Source of the DNA: Paraspadella gotoi
Taxonomy: Eukaryota > Chaetognatha
Reading direction: 5' to 3'
Length of the DNA stretch: 64,000 nt
Assembly (NCBI GenBank): GCA_051294375.1
Contig: CM119263.1
Span: forward strand, 12,129,130 to 12,193,129
Part shown: piece after piece, positions 30,700 through 52,899 of the stretch
Layout of the letters: every line of letters begins with the position of its first letter
How positions within the stretch are numbered: the first letter of the stretch is position 1
Program-made: the position numbers and the translations under genes
The notes under the pieces: model-generated
Database searches by the model: none
What the model saw: the letters and a program-made list of their open reading frames with translations, nothing else
Told to the model about the DNA's origin: nothing

Positions 30700-32700
30700 A
30701 TTTTTACATCAGATAACCTCACAATCAGCATTAAAAATTAACTGTCAAAATTTGGAATAAAAAAATTGAAGAAAAGTGATTCCGCGAATGAGAGCTAAGA
30801 AACTGTATCATTCTTGATATGAACTAAAAATTCTCATTAATATAATAAGAAATGTTAGGAAATGTAAACATTTTTTTAGGTCTAAATAAATGTCAAATAG
30901 TTTTTTAACCAATATGTATTTAAAAAATAATATACACTAAAAGAATTATGTGATTAATCAAATCTTTTCGTATCACTTCATATGGAAGTCCCTGTATTTT
31001 TGTGTCTTTTTCGTAGTTAATATCATCTATCGGCGCTGTCGCGACGTATGTAATTGTAGTAGGGGTTTAATAAAAAAAAAATAAAAGAAGAAACCAAGAA
31101 AAAAAATACGAAGAAATGACAAACCCTCGCGAAAGGAGGATTTTGCTGGAAAGCATTTTCATTATAGAAAAAAACAAACAAAACGAGAAACAAATCTGAC
31201 ATATTACATATTACAGTATTTAACCAAAGAATCGAAAAAGCTAACGGCGAGCCCATTGGCCAGTATAGCGTCATCAGCTCGTTACCCTTTTCTAGCTGAT
31301 GTAACTTTTACATAAAGAAACTTTGAAACATTGCAAGATCAAAAAAAAATAATCATTACTATACACTGTACAGAAATGTGCTTCTCTACTGTGATTGCTA
31401 TTATTCACTAAAAAGGTTTAAGAATTTGTAACTAAAATTAGCTCAAGTCTTGTCTTAGTTGAGAAGCATATACACTTTGTTCGAAACCTATTGAGCAAAC
31501 AGCCTTGTGAAGTTTGTTAATGTGAATCCACTTGCCTTTTTGCTATTCACGTTGATTCCTCGGGGAAAAATATTTTAGAATCCTCCTCCTCCCCCCCCCA
31601 ACCTTTGCGCGCGCAAATTAGGCTTAAGTTTAAATGAAAAGAAAACGTAAAAATATTTGCATGGCTTTTTTTTTTTAAACCTTTCGACGGTATTAATTAT
31701 ACAGATGAAAACTTTCCTGCGGTAGTTTTTTTTTTAAAAATCCTTCGTGAATCCGTGTTTTACGAAAATGTTTATTCGCGTTGTCTTGCCACTTGACTTG
31801 GACCCTTCATCCTTCTTCCCTCTAATCGTCTCCCTGCCGACAATTTTTTCATTGGTCTTCATTTTTTAGACGTTTTTTTATTCACTTTGCGCACTTTGAA
31901 TGAAATTCCTGTTTTGTTGATATTAAAAGAGTTTCATGACAATTTGACTTATCATTTCAGTATTCTAGAATTTAGAAATAGTAAAGATATGAGGTTTTAA
32001 CTGATTTGGAATACGTTGAGAGCAATTTGAAAAAAAATAAATAAATAACCAAGTAACGAGATCAAAGGTTTTATTAACAGGAAGACAAGTATTTTAACGA
32101 TACCGTGAAGAACAATTTACAAGAAAGAGTACATGATTTTATTGACAAAGGTTTCTATTTTGTAAGTTTTCTTTCCTCTTTACTCTTTTACAATGAAATG
32201 TTGCAGGATTACATTGTTGGGAAATTTCGTTCAATTCAAATTAAACATGCTCCCGGTAAAACACAAAACAAAAAAAAACTGTATCATAAGTTTTATACTA
32301 CTCTTGACGATCATGCAGAGATCAATTCATTGTCATCGTAAAGAACGATAATTGTTTTTGTTGTGAGTTTACCATTTATGTCTTTGACTCTCCTATCGAT
32401 AACAATATAATACCAGTTATTACTTATATACTTTAATTTACTTAGCTCGATGTTTCAATAAAAGAAAATATTTATTAATATTTCACAAAATTCACCATGA
32501 ATAATATCTAAATAATCCCTAATCCTACTTATGATGAATATGACGTTAAAATGCCGATTTACAATGACGGAACTATTTGATGAACGGGATTACATTGTTA
32601 CAAATTTCGTAATGGAAGAAAAAACCTAGAAAACAAAAAAGATGAAGATTCTCCATACTGTAGCGAGGATTGTCTTTCCCTATTATCCGAGTCAAAATAA
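30700..32700. other. intergenic AT-rich stretch, no gene seen
   Basis: Short open frames at 31023-31274 (-) and 32105-32341 (+) show no known motifs, no splice partners and AT-rich codon use. It separates two convergent genes (+ gene ending 30155, - SHANK ending 32779). Confidence 0.6.
32471..32476 (-). terminator. candidate SHANK polyadenylation signal
   Basis: AATAAA on the minus strand about 300 nt after the SHANK stop. No transcript evidence. Confidence 0.4.
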
Positions 32701-32778
32701 CTAATAAACCATTTAACTCGTTTAAATCGCTCTCCCAAGATCACCCCTGGTTCCAAGAACCACTCTGCCCCGCCTTCC

Positions 32779-41782
<9,004 letters not shown>

Positions 41783-41809
41783 CTTCCCTCCAAACGGCTT
41801 TAACTATTA

Positions 41810-41890
41810 TCTCGAGCGCACGCTGGCACCGCGCGCACACCACGCCAAGCGCGCGCTCCCCGGGCTCCCGGTCACGTGATAGCCTCGTTA
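41810..41890 (-). promoter_or_regulatory. candidate SHANK promoter, CpG-rich with E-box
   Basis: A GC/CpG-rich block (runs of gcgcgc) directly upstream of the first SHANK ATG carries CACGTG at 41873-41878 (canonical E-box). It stands out against AT-rich surroundings. There is no TATA box at a fitting distance. Its position supports an internal or sole promoter for the ankyrin-less form. Confidence 0.45.
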
Positions 41891-42906
41891 CGCCTCCTTC
41901 CCTCCCATCAGAATGGATTACGATGCCTGGCCGATGATTTAACCGCAAGTCCAGGCTTATTATTGACTAGGTTGGCTAGTAAGCCCGACCTAAGGAACAG
42001 CGGGTCAAAGTACAGTTCCGGACGAATGAGCGGCAAGGGCGTAATTTGTCGCCGGGCCGTTCATTGAGTTCATTTTATATATCTCTCTCTTTTCGGGCCC
42101 AGTCATTGAAGGAGTTTTTTTTTAAATTTATTTTCTTTTGATTCAAAAGGAAATTTTCTACATCTACAAGAGGTATACTGAAAACAAAAAAGCATGGTCG
42201 GTTTGTTCGTTCGCTAAAAAAAAATAAAATAAAACATAACTTATTATCAAGAACAAAAGGATGACGTTTTCGTTTTTTGAAGTTAATGACGAAATTTTTC
42301 TTTTTACATAGATTAGAAAAAAATTTACCCTGAAAACCAAGAAGTGGTATTGCAGTAAACAAGTTACGCCAATATTTCTTGGGTGGTCGAAAAAGAGAAA
42401 ACAGTAATAAAAAAGAAAAAAAAATTGAAGGAAAAGGTTGGAGTCAAAATGCAAGTTTTCTTCTGAGTTTGACGTTTGCGTGTTTGAACCACGTCAGACG
42501 AGGCTCATCGACCAAAAAACTTTTCAGTTTTCCGATATTGCTGTTTGTTTCGATGCATTAAGGGGGAAAAATAAACAAGATGGCGTTTCTTGACGAAATC
42601 TTCTCCGTTCCTCAGACTTTTTTCCATCAACCGTTCGTCAAGGACTCTATTTGTATTTTATTTCACGAAGTTTTTGTCGTTCTCTTTTTTTTTTTTTTTT
42701 AAACAAAAGTTTTATCGTTGCTTCGGTCATTAAATATATTCAGCTTATGAAAAAAAGTTGCAGTGCTCCGTTTGAAACTTATCCATTATTTGGTAAAACA
42801 ATTTCGTCCTTGAAAAAAGGAAGGGTGTGAATCTATTTTCTTCTCTCTCTCTCTCTCTCTTCTTCTCTTCTCCTCTCTTCTCTCTCTCCTCTCTCTCTCT
42901 GCTCTC

Positions 42907-42940
<34 letters not shown>

Positions 42941-44380
42941 GCGCCGGAATCTTCAAATATCACAAATTGTTGTTCCACTTATAGAGAATATCGGGATGTT
43001 TTTCATTACAACCATTTTTCCTTTGTTTGTCTATATTTTTACTCTGTGACTTCTACTCACAAATAAATTTCCACTTGATCCTAGATCTTAGATTTTCTTT
43101 TTCTTCAGAGTACTATGTATTACATAGTACGTACTTTGTAAGTTTCATTTTCCTTCCTTATTCGTTTTTCTTAGCTCATTTTTGGAAAAGAAAACTTTTG
43201 TCATAAGAAAACGTAGTGGAAAAAAAAAACAATAAGGCGAAAAGAAAAAAAAACAGCGTCTTCTGCTCATGATTTTAATGAATTGGAATTGAAATAGACA
43301 AATTTACAAATGGAAACAATCCTTTTTTTGAATTAACGTAGAAAACTTGAATCACATTGTGCGATTTGGGGGCCATGTGTAACTAATAGAATTTATCGAA
43401 TTTGATATGACGAAATTAATTTTCTTTAAAATCTAACGTATATTCATTATTTGAACCCAACCATTTTAAAACGCTCTCTCCTCAACTCCAGACCAAGAGT
43501 TTTTTCCGCTTTTTAAAAACCCTCCCTTCTCTTTTAACGTTTCGCTCTTCTCTCCCGAGACGCCAACCGGGGCCTAAGAAATTCAGCTCCGCCCCTCGGC
43601 CCCCAGTCCAAAATACGCTTTCCCTTTCCCCCCCCTCCGAGCTCGACTTAAGGCCTGGAAAACGCGCACGTGCGAGATGAAAGCTGCTTCTTTTCCATGG
43701 GATTCGTTCAAAGAGGGCGTTGGCGACAATCGCGGTGGCGATAGCAAAAAGCAACATTCCCTTTCATTTTTATTAATTCTTACTCCGCGGTCTAACTGAA
43801 TGACGGAAGCGGAATCTAGAAAAAAAAATGTATGACTTTTTATGGTCGAAACATCTCGAGGTGAATGGGCGGGTGAAGATGATGATGATGATGATGATGA
43901 TGCTAATTAGCAAGAGTAGGAGGATAAGGTCAACGTTGGAGAAGGATTTAAAAGAATTAAAAAGCCGAAGGTCGAATGCGTAGGCGTTGGATGTGGAAAA
44001 CGAGATCCGCGGAGAGAAGTGATCAACAAAAGCCTTACGATTAAAATGCTGGTTGGTCCTGGAGCCAATGGGACGAGATTGAAATATTTAAGGAATCGAT
44101 GCTAAGAACGTCAATTTACTTTGTTCTCATATTCTGCTAAAATGATTTGCCTCCGGTTCCAATGCCCCTGTGAATAGTTTCTTCATTTTAATCCAACACC
44201 AAATCATATTTTTTGTCATCATATTAAGCTTTTTTTTAATAACATATGAATTAATAAGTATTCGGAATAAGCGGGCGTAATTATCCTTCTTTATTAGCAA
44301 AAGTGTTCGTTCCCGTGGTTTAACTTTCTCCGTCTGAGTAAAAATATTAACAACTCGACGAATAACGAAGCAGAGATGCG
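41890..44380. other. upstream region of SHANK, no exon recognised
   Basis: Contains a (TC)n tract (42840-42940), a GC-rich patch at 43540-43740 and (GAT)n at 43876-43902. No ankyrin-repeat coding was found on the minus strand. Confidence 0.55.
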
Positions 44381-44385
44381 GATTG

Positions 44386-44482
44386 AAGAGAGAGAGAGAG
44401 AGAGAGGAGAGAAGAGAGAGAGAGAGAGAGAGAGGAGAGAAGGAGAGAGAAGAGAGAGAGAGAAGAGAGAGAGAAGAAGAAG
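44386..44482 (+). repeat. (GA)n microsatellite, imperfect
   Basis: GA/GGA array. Confidence 0.9.
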
Positions 44483-44689
44483 AACAGATAAATAATCCGA
44501 TGTGGGGACAATGTCAACTATGCCGCTTGTTTACGGAATTCGGTAGGAAGAAAAGATTTCGTTGGGAAAAATATCGGCGGCTTAAGCGGAATTTATTTCT
44601 GGTTATATCACGGCGAATCGCGAGGCGCATTCGAAACGCGGCTCTGTTGTGAGAAGTCGTCATAGAAAATATACGAGGGGCCTCCTTTG

Positions 44690-44971
<282 letters not shown>

Positions 44972-44999
44972 GCTCCGGCATCCCATACTGCACCATTGA

Positions 45000-47900
45000 G
45001 GGGCTTTTGCGGATGCGGAAAGGGGAATTATTACAGGTTGGAGGGAAGGAAGAATAGAAAGAAACGAAAGAGAACAGAAAAATCTAAAAACCTCAAGGTA
45101 CAAATTAATAAAATAACATAATATGATAATAATACCTGATCTAAGACATAGGCATCAAATTACTAAAATAACATACTAAGATAATAATAGCTGTTCTAAA
45201 AGTTAGTAGTCGTTTGAAATCCAAAGGATGGAGAGAAGCCAGTAACACTTGGTTCTGTCGATTTTTCCTCAGCCTTTCCATCAGCACAGCCCGTTTTATG
45301 ATGAAGGGATTACGCTCGCTCCAAAGAATGACCACAAAGTTGGAAGGACACATTAATCAGTAATAATTATCTGTTTTTGAATTTTTTATCCGATGTTGCT
45401 TGGAATTGGTAAATAAATCAAGCATATAATTCTGACGGCGATTTTCTTTTTTTCATAGAAAGAACAAAAATTTAATTTCTATTAAATAGTTACAAGTGCT
45501 AGAACTAATAAGGCCCGCTTTTTTTCACGACTTGACTTCCTTTTTCTCTACGGCGCCCATTCCGTCCAGCGCCCGAAAGCGGCGCCTTTTCCCAAAGCCG
45601 GCGACACGAGACTAAACCCGGCGCCGGGAAGCGAATATTAACCGCCTCTCATTGGATCCGTTCCACATTGCCGTACAATTGTTTTTTTCAACGGTTTTTA
45701 ATTAAGCAAATCTAAAAAAAAAGAATTTTAAAAAACTCTGTGGCAATTTTTAAATCCAAATTACCTCACTTATATAACTCTCGAAGGTTGTTAATAACGG
45801 CGGTAGTTAAGCAGTGTCACTTTGCAAAGATTGCAAAGTGAAGTTCGATGTTCGGTGGCCTGATCAAAGCTTCATATTCAATACTCAGTAGTCAGTATAT
45901 TCTTATTTTGTTTAAATGATTTCACGTTTAAATCTCACATAAAGTCTTTCCCCAATCGAACCCTCACTCACCCCAAACAAAAAGGCGTTTTAAAGTCCCG
46001 TCTACATAAAATTCCGCCTCATCCGTCTCAACCGAAAACACTGGCGACATTTCACGTCGTCGCAGACAAAAATCAAGAATCTGATCTTTGACTTTTCTTC
46101 CACTGCGATTCCATCATTCTAAATCAAAAGCCGCGAAATGTAAACGATGGCGACCGATGTAACGACATCTCTCTCGCTTTCTCTTCACTCCTCTTCTCTC
46201 CTCTTCTCTTCTCTTTTCTTCTCTTCTAAAAAAAGCTGAGACTGCTTTTTTTTTTACATTTAATTTTTTTACATAATATTAGGTACATCTTTAGTCATTT
46301 TTCTCAATCTCCAATCCTTTTGTCGTATGACATTGAGAAATATTAGCCTCAAAACTAAAGACTTGGTTTTTCCTCCTTTTTTTCCCCATTTCGCTTCCAT
46401 CTGGATTCATTTAGCTCACGTTTTTCAAATCTTGTTGAGTCTCCCCTTTTTTATATTTGTTTATTCTTTCTTCGTCTTTCATTCCCGAATGTTTCCATTG
46501 CAGCTCTGTCTCTCAGACGCTCTCCTTTCATATTAATTCCGACTCTTTCATTTTTATCATTTCCTCGTTCTCTCGCCCTTATTTCCGCCTCAGGAATGAT
46601 TTTTAAGCATTATTACTTTTTCGATTTAAATTTATTGATTATTCTTATTCTTTCGCCTTTTTCGTTCACTCCTTCTCATTTCATTACCTCTTAATCTTAT
46701 GCTTTATTCCTCAATATTCTCCGAATTTCACTAGATTTATCGCGGTCTCGCTATCTCCTTAACCCTGTAATCATCATAGTAAATAGCATACCTTTTTAAC
46801 GATTGAAAAAGCTTTCTTTACTTTTTTTTGCCATAAATATTTTATTTTTTAGTTTTTCTTGCCATGTATTCAGAATTTACAGCTGTCCAAACTTGCGTAA
46901 TTTAATGAACACTGACTGTCTCCCTGTCTCCCTGTCTCCCTTTCTCCCTGTCTCCCCAGCTCGTCTCTCTCTACTCTGTCTCTCTCTCTCTTTCACTCTC
47001 TCTCAGACGATCCATTCTTCCGTGGTTAAAAAGGCGAGATGCGAATCTAATCTGAGACTCACTTAACAATCCTTACGCTTCCCTCATATTATTCCTTAAT
47101 TAAAATTCAAGAAAGTAATCAGAAAGATTTAGTTCACAGAAAAATAAAGAAAAAGTAAGCAAAAAAACAAAAAGGAAGGAAAGCTCGGGAAAGAAACTGA
47201 ACTTGAATCTAAGACAGAATTTTTTTATAAATATAAATTGTGAATTTCACAAACTTTTGTATGTAATTTAAATCTGCCATCAAAGATATTTTTAAAGAAT
47301 TTTAAACTTGTTTAATTTGGTTCAGCTCTGGGCAACCAATCTAATCTAAAATAAGAAACGAAGACGTTAGGAATCACGAAACCAAAGAGAGAGAGATCAA
47401 CGAAAGGGAATCGTCAAGCAAAATTGCAAACGACGCAGCGTTGACGTGACGGAGATTGGCAAAAGGCAAAAGGTCTGTATCCCGCGTCGTTATGCAAATT
47501 GGATTTTTCTCCATTTCGCCGACATTTTCGCTCGTTTGAGTCTCGGAAAGGATAGTGATTTTGGGTTTATATTAGTAGCGTGTTTGCCGTTTTTATGGGC
47601 GACAAGATAAGAGTCCCAACACTAAGAGAAGACAAGTTTAATTTTTTTTTAAATCTAAATTTTGAAAACTATTTTAATATGTATGTTCAGTTGTTTATAA
47701 TTTTAAACAAGAAATTACCAAAGAGGTCAGACGGGATTGAGTAGGTTAACTGAAAGTGAAAATCTATAGTGGGATTAACGAATGAGGAAAGAATTTAAAT
47801 TCAAATATGTACGTAGTAAAGTCTCTAAAAATATGGGAATACACGACAAAATATTGCTTAAAAACGTTTATGGAGATTAAATAAAGGGGAAAAATAGAAA

Positions 47901-48300
47901 CAGGGAAGAAAACATGGTGGGAAAAGAAAGAAAACTAAAAAGGAAAAAACCATTCAAATTCTGGATTGGGGAGACAATGAGAAAATACAGGAAGATGAGG
48001 AAAAATAAAAAAAATATTTATTAGAATATATATAAGAAATATATACAAGAAATATCTACAATAATTACTATTATTATTATTACTATTATTATTATTTCTT
48101 ATTTTTTATAATAAACATTTATAATAACGTATAGACGATAAGAACAGTTGTTGGATTCTAAGCCAACGCATTAGATTTATTTTGATCTCATTTGTTTCTG
48201 TCAATTTTTTAAACTAATTGCGGCTAAAGAATCCTAAGATTAAATTGCGTCATTAAAAGCCGGTTCCCATTCTCCATTTTTTTCCCTTTCCTCACATTTC
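45000..48300. other. gene-poor stretch
   Basis: No supported exon. A GC-rich patch with the palindrome cccggcgccggg is near 45620. The rest is AT-rich, with T-rich tracts at 46190-46480 and a CT-rich one at 46920-47010. Confidence 0.55.
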
Positions 48301-48585
48301 ATTTTCTGACAATTTTTTCCTTTCTCTTCCGTCTCCTCAAACAAACAACGACGACGACATCTAGCGGATCAACAACGAAAACACGACGTAGACGATATGA
48401 AGCCGCGAGGCGCGTCTCCCATTGTGCGCCATCGATGCAGTCAAGGACGGGGACTGGTGGGGAGAGGAGGCCAGTTACGTCGGCCCGCGCGTTTATCTTT
48501 GTCTGAGCAATTAACCAAGACCTTTTCACGAGCGCTGACGGATGCGACTCTCTGTAAGCCTGTATGCGATCAACACTTTCAATAT

Positions 48586-48590
48586 CTCTT

Positions 48591-48645
<55 letters not shown>

Positions 48646-48925
48646 CATCCCGTCTCAGGCGCGGTGATCGCGCGCAGCAGTCTATGGCATCGCATAGCAC
48701 GCGCAATGGGCACGCCTCCTATCTTCTTCCTCCTCCTCATGTTTCCTCTTCTCTCTCTTTTCCCTTAACGCTCTATGGTGTTCATGGTGCATGAAGGAAG
48801 GCACGTGCTTACACTTTCTCTCTTCTCAGTCTCTCTCTCTCTTCCTCTCTGCTCTCTCCTCTCTCTCTCTTGCTCCTCTCTCTCTTCTCGTCTCTCTCTC
48901 TCTTCCTCATCACTTTCTATCTCTC
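48586..48925 (+). repeat. (TC)n microsatellites flanking a GC-rich island
   Basis: TC tracts at 48586-48650 and 48815-48925 with a CGCGCG-containing segment (48655-48720) between. Confidence 0.9.
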
Positions 48926-48991
48926 ATCTCCAGCCTGTGGCTAGTCAAAGAGACTCCCAGGGGCTGCCTGGCAACGGCGTGTAGGCGTCTC

Positions 48992-49005
48992 GTTGCCAAG
49001 GAAAC
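48992..49005 (+). promoter_or_regulatory. X-box-like motif (RFX site candidate)
   Basis: GTTGCCAAGGAAAC fits the RFX imperfect inverted repeat (two RYYRYY-type half sites around two bases). A further half site ggcaac is at 48970-48975, and gtgacgta follows at 49013. RFX factors drive ciliary genes in animals. No adjacent gene was found. Confidence 0.4.
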
Positions 49006-49707
49006 CGCCGTGGTGACGTAGGAGTTACATTTTTAAAAACGAACGATTGTGGCAAAAGAGTAAAACGCAGCGGTGAAGAGGTTAAACAAAGGAGATGTTA
49101 ACGATTATTAAATGATTTAGTAGCGAGCGTAAATATTCATCCTAATTTATGAATATATGTCTGTCTCTCTCTCNNNNNNNNNNCTCCCTCACGCCCACCT
49201 GTGTTAAATTAGAATCGTAGTTTCCATTTTGTGTTTCGTTTTCCAATGACAAATCGGAGCCTTATCTTTCATAGCAGCCAAGTTCCATCGCTGAACTCCA
49301 GACAAATTTTTGTCGATGGAATGAAAATTGTTTTTCTCTTCATTTTCGATGACCCCGTTAGCCTAGAGGGTTGAACGAGTAGTTGAGCTATTTCCTCATT
49401 TTTGTGAGTTTTGGTTGACCGATAAATCAAACAAAAAATTTATATGATCCGTCCCTGCGATATGATTGGATTGGATCGAGAGAGCGAATGGCTGATTGGA
49501 GGGAGGAAGCTTCGTGTCGCGGCTGTCGACGGCGACATCTGCAACTGACGAGGAAGGAAATCGGGAATTGACGCCGTGACGAACGATGGAGGAAAAAGAA
49601 AAAAAGGTGATGAAGCAAGTTTACCAAGGAATTCTCAGCTCTCAGACGTCGATAGTCGCCGGGGGTTGACGTTTCGCGTCAAAGCGCACGATTTTCCAAC
49701 GACGTCA

Positions 49708-49708
<1 letters not shown>

Positions 49709-49802
<94 letters not shown>
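49709..49802 (+). repeat. (GA)n microsatellite
   Basis: About 94 bases of pure GA. Confidence 0.95.
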
Positions 49803-49804
<2 letters not shown>

Positions 49805-50119
49805 GAAGTGACGCGGGCGAGATTGTTCTTTCACGCCAAATTCGAAATTCGAAAGTGCGAGGAAACAAAATGTCTCAAAAAAGGCACGCTCTATTTGAAA
49901 TCGAGATGACGGGAACGATTTAGGTGAAAAAATGGCGCGACTAATCAATTACTGAACGTGCAACACCACGATTGTTTTCAAAACAGGGATGGCTTACGAT
50001 CTGATGACACATTGTTTATTTTACTGCTTGAATCTCTCGCTCGAGGCTCTAGGAAATGGCGACGACTAATAGGAAAGAAACGAAGACGAAAAACGCTGAG
50101 AAACTGAGACTGATTTACG

Positions 50120-50412
50120 ACGTCAGCCTTTAGATGTCAGGTCGTTGGCGAGACGATGGCGCAGTGGTGGCTCGACGTTGTCGAGACAATGGCGCAGTGA
50201 TGGCTCGATGTTGGCGAGACAATGGCGCAGTGATGGCTCGACGTTGTCGACACAATGGCGCAGTGAGGGCTTGATGTTGGCGAGACAATGGCGCAGTGAT
50301 GGCTCGACGTTGTCAAGACATTGGCGTAGTGAAGTCTCGACGTTGTCTAGATGATGGCGCAGTGATGCTCGACGTTGTCGAGACATTGGCGCAGTGAAGG
50401 CTCGATGTTGGC
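50120..50412 (+). repeat. 33-bp minisatellite, about eight units
   Basis: The unit is close to gagacaatggcgcagtgatg plus gctcgacgttgtc, repeated with substitutions. Unit length is a multiple of three, so both strands stay open for most of the array (11-residue repeats, e.g. LDNVEPSLRHC on the minus strand). Indels near 50340-50365 break the frame. No evidence of translation. Confidence 0.9.
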
Positions 50413-51069
50413 ATTCCCATTTTTTTCAACATTGCGATTTTTTTTCTCGCGGAGAATCTCGCGATTTTCCCAAAAATGTTCGCTTAAGTTTTAAAGAAGC
50501 AGAGGGGAGGGTGGAGTGGCAGATGGATTGGCGGCTGGAATGTCGGTCGGAGTTGTGAGGGTGATTTGGTAACGATGAGTCCGACGTGGGGCCGTTCCAA
50601 AGCAAACTCTCGATCATCACCCGGCGAAGTTATGGCGAACAATTCAATTGTCTGGCTTTAATGGGGTCGGGAGGGGTGGACAAAGAGGAGGAGCGAAGGG
50701 GAAAAGTCTGACGACACCACGATTCTGTTGAAGGAAATAGAATTTAATGTATTAGGCATTAGTAAAAGAAAATAAAAATAGCAAAGAACAAAAATTAGTT
50801 CTACTTAAGGAAGAGGTCGACGTTAACGGATTTTTTGGCGTTGTAGTATTGTTGACCATTTCCTTTCACTTTCTTTCACTGTCTCACTGTCTCGCTCTCT
50901 ATTTTACTCTTCTATCTTTATAAATCTTACCGCTCGTTCCCTTTGCTTTCCGTTCTTGAAGTCTCGCTTGGACTCAATTGAAATTTTTCTGTTTTCATTT
51001 TTTTTCCCTCATTTTTTCTTTCACTCCCCTACATCCCTCCACGTCTCACTTTGAGAAAAGAAAAATAAA

Positions 51070-51178
51070 ATATGCCCACTCTTTTTTCCTTCTTTTTTCA
51101 TTCTTTTTTTCTTCTTTTTTCCTTCTTTTTTCCTTCTTTTTTTCTTCTTTTTTCCTTCTTTTTTCCTTCTTTTTTTTT
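51070..51178 (+). repeat. T-rich decamer repeat
   Basis: About ten copies of a unit close to cttcttttttc. Confidence 0.85.
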
Positions 51179-51401
51179 GGCTGAGTCTCACATAACGTAA
51201 ATTCCCCCGTCGCTACTTCAACCGACGCAGCAGTCACTTTTTCTCTTTGGACGTGTCTCGCTAAAATTCACGAAGTGGCGTGACCTAATTTTACTCAAAT
51301 TCTATGACTAAATCGTAATCACTATTCACAATTCTTGAAATTTAAATACGAAGAATATCTTTTTGTGAACATTATATACCGTCGGGATCAAGGCAGAGAT
51401 G

Positions 51402-51409
<8 letters not shown>

Positions 51410-51484
<75 letters not shown>

Positions 51485-51687
51485 GGAAATAACCGATACT
51501 CGATGGTTTTATCTTTGTCAGGTAAAATAGAACTAAGTGGTATAATGTGGTATGATATAATACAAATATAATACTAATATAAACTATACTTTACTTTATT
51601 AAATAATAATTAAATCGAGCACCAATGCTTTTAAAAACTAAAGATATACTCAGATTCATAGGGAGAGAAGCAGAAAGAGGGAGACAA

Positions 51688-51744
<57 letters not shown>

Positions 51745-51748
51745 CAGA
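51410..51748 (+). repeat. two (GA)n microsatellites
   Basis: GA arrays at 51410-51481 and 51690-51748. Confidence 0.95.
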
Positions 51749-52069
51749 CAGAGACTCCGGTACAGATTAGTAGATACTAGATAGGATCGGACTTCCGAGT
51801 CTGCTGCTTTTGGCACCCAATGACGTCTGGGTCGTCTTGAGGTTTTTTGGTCTAATCAGGAACGTATAAAACCTTAAGAGCGACTCCCTCTTTATCTCGT
51901 CCCCTTTGTATCAAAGAGTGTGTAGACGACGAGAGAAAAAAAATAAATAGAAGGGAAAAAAAAAGAGCGAAGCAGAAAAATAAAGAGCGAAAAAGTCCCT
52001 TTTGTTTTTGTAATTGTCGCAATAAAGAAATTATAAAAAAGTCCGTTCTATTCACGTATTTTCTTTTTC

Positions 52070-52246
52070 TTAAGAGACAGAATAATTGTAATAAGTGATA
52101 ATACCGTTCAATATAAGCAGTCGCTAACTGCGAACCAGGCTGAAACAGGCTGTTACAGGCGAGTAAAGCGCCCCGTCCCTCCCTTTCCCTCCCCGTCCCA
52201 CCAACGGCCGCTGATGAACGGTTGGTGGATTTTGGTCCACCTTACT
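52070..52246 (-). mobile_element. solo LTR of the same miniature LTR family
   Basis: The minus strand reads ggtggaccaaaatccaccaa, then ggacggggcgctt, actgcttatattgaacggta and ctgtctctta: the full-length LTR of the 732-1269 element including the part missing from its second LTR. No internal sequence or second LTR is adjacent, so it is a solo LTR from recombination or an isolated fragment. Confidence 0.7.
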
Positions 52247-52524
52247 TGATAAATTTCTCATCTTTGGTGATTATTAAACCCGATCAAGTATGAATCTCGT
52301 CGGTTAGTTCTGATGTTAGATTTTTTATTGACGAGAAAACGGTGAGTTTCATGCCGCCTTCTAAAAGTTCATTCTGAATGCGTCGCACAAATTTGGAAAT
52401 AGACTAGTGGTCTATTCATCACGAACGCGTCTCACAAATCAGTGAAAAGACTCTCCTTTCACCTTCGCGGGCGTCGACGAGAAAGCGACGCGCCGCCGAC
52501 GCGCCTTCCCGGATTAATAGCCTC

Positions 52525-52538
52525 GTTTCCATGGCGAT
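52525..52538 (+). promoter_or_regulatory. weak X-box-like motif in a GC-rich patch
   Basis: GTTTCCATGGCGAT resembles an RFX site with one mismatch in the second half. It lies just after a CpG-rich segment (52468-52515). No gene is assigned. Confidence 0.25.
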
Positions 52539-52654
52539 TTACGACCCTGGTGTGAGATCACCTCTTCAAACGTGTTGGAATAACGTTTTGGACGTAATTG
52601 CAAATCTTTTAGGGGTGACCATGAGACAATTTTTTTTTAAATTAGGGTGACAGG

Positions 52655-52890
52655 TAATAACTTTTACTGTATGGCAACGGGGAGACGTGTGTTATGCCGG
52701 GATGTGAGGCATCTCACACCCCGACCCTTTAGAACTGCAGTGACCACCGCAGGTAACTGGCGATTCTATGGCGACACAATCACACTTAACAAGCATCACC
52801 GCAAGTGGATTGAACCCCGAACTCATGGTAGGTGAACGAGTAGTTAGCGATCCAAGACATACGGGAAGGAAATTTATGATTCGCCACAAC
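52655..52890 (-). mobile_element. SINE-like element, second family (minus strand copy)
   Basis: The minus strand reads ggcgaatcataaatttcctt, ggggttcaatccacttgc (B box), ggtggtcactgcagttct and gtctccccgttgccatac. It matches 21893-22143. Confidence 0.65.
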
Positions 52891-52899
52891 TGCTTCATA

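Noticed and set aside
43482-43757. SHANK ankyrin exon or upstream coding exon
   Set aside because: GC-rich but no ankyrin consensus (no TPLHxA-like residues) and no matching splice phase.
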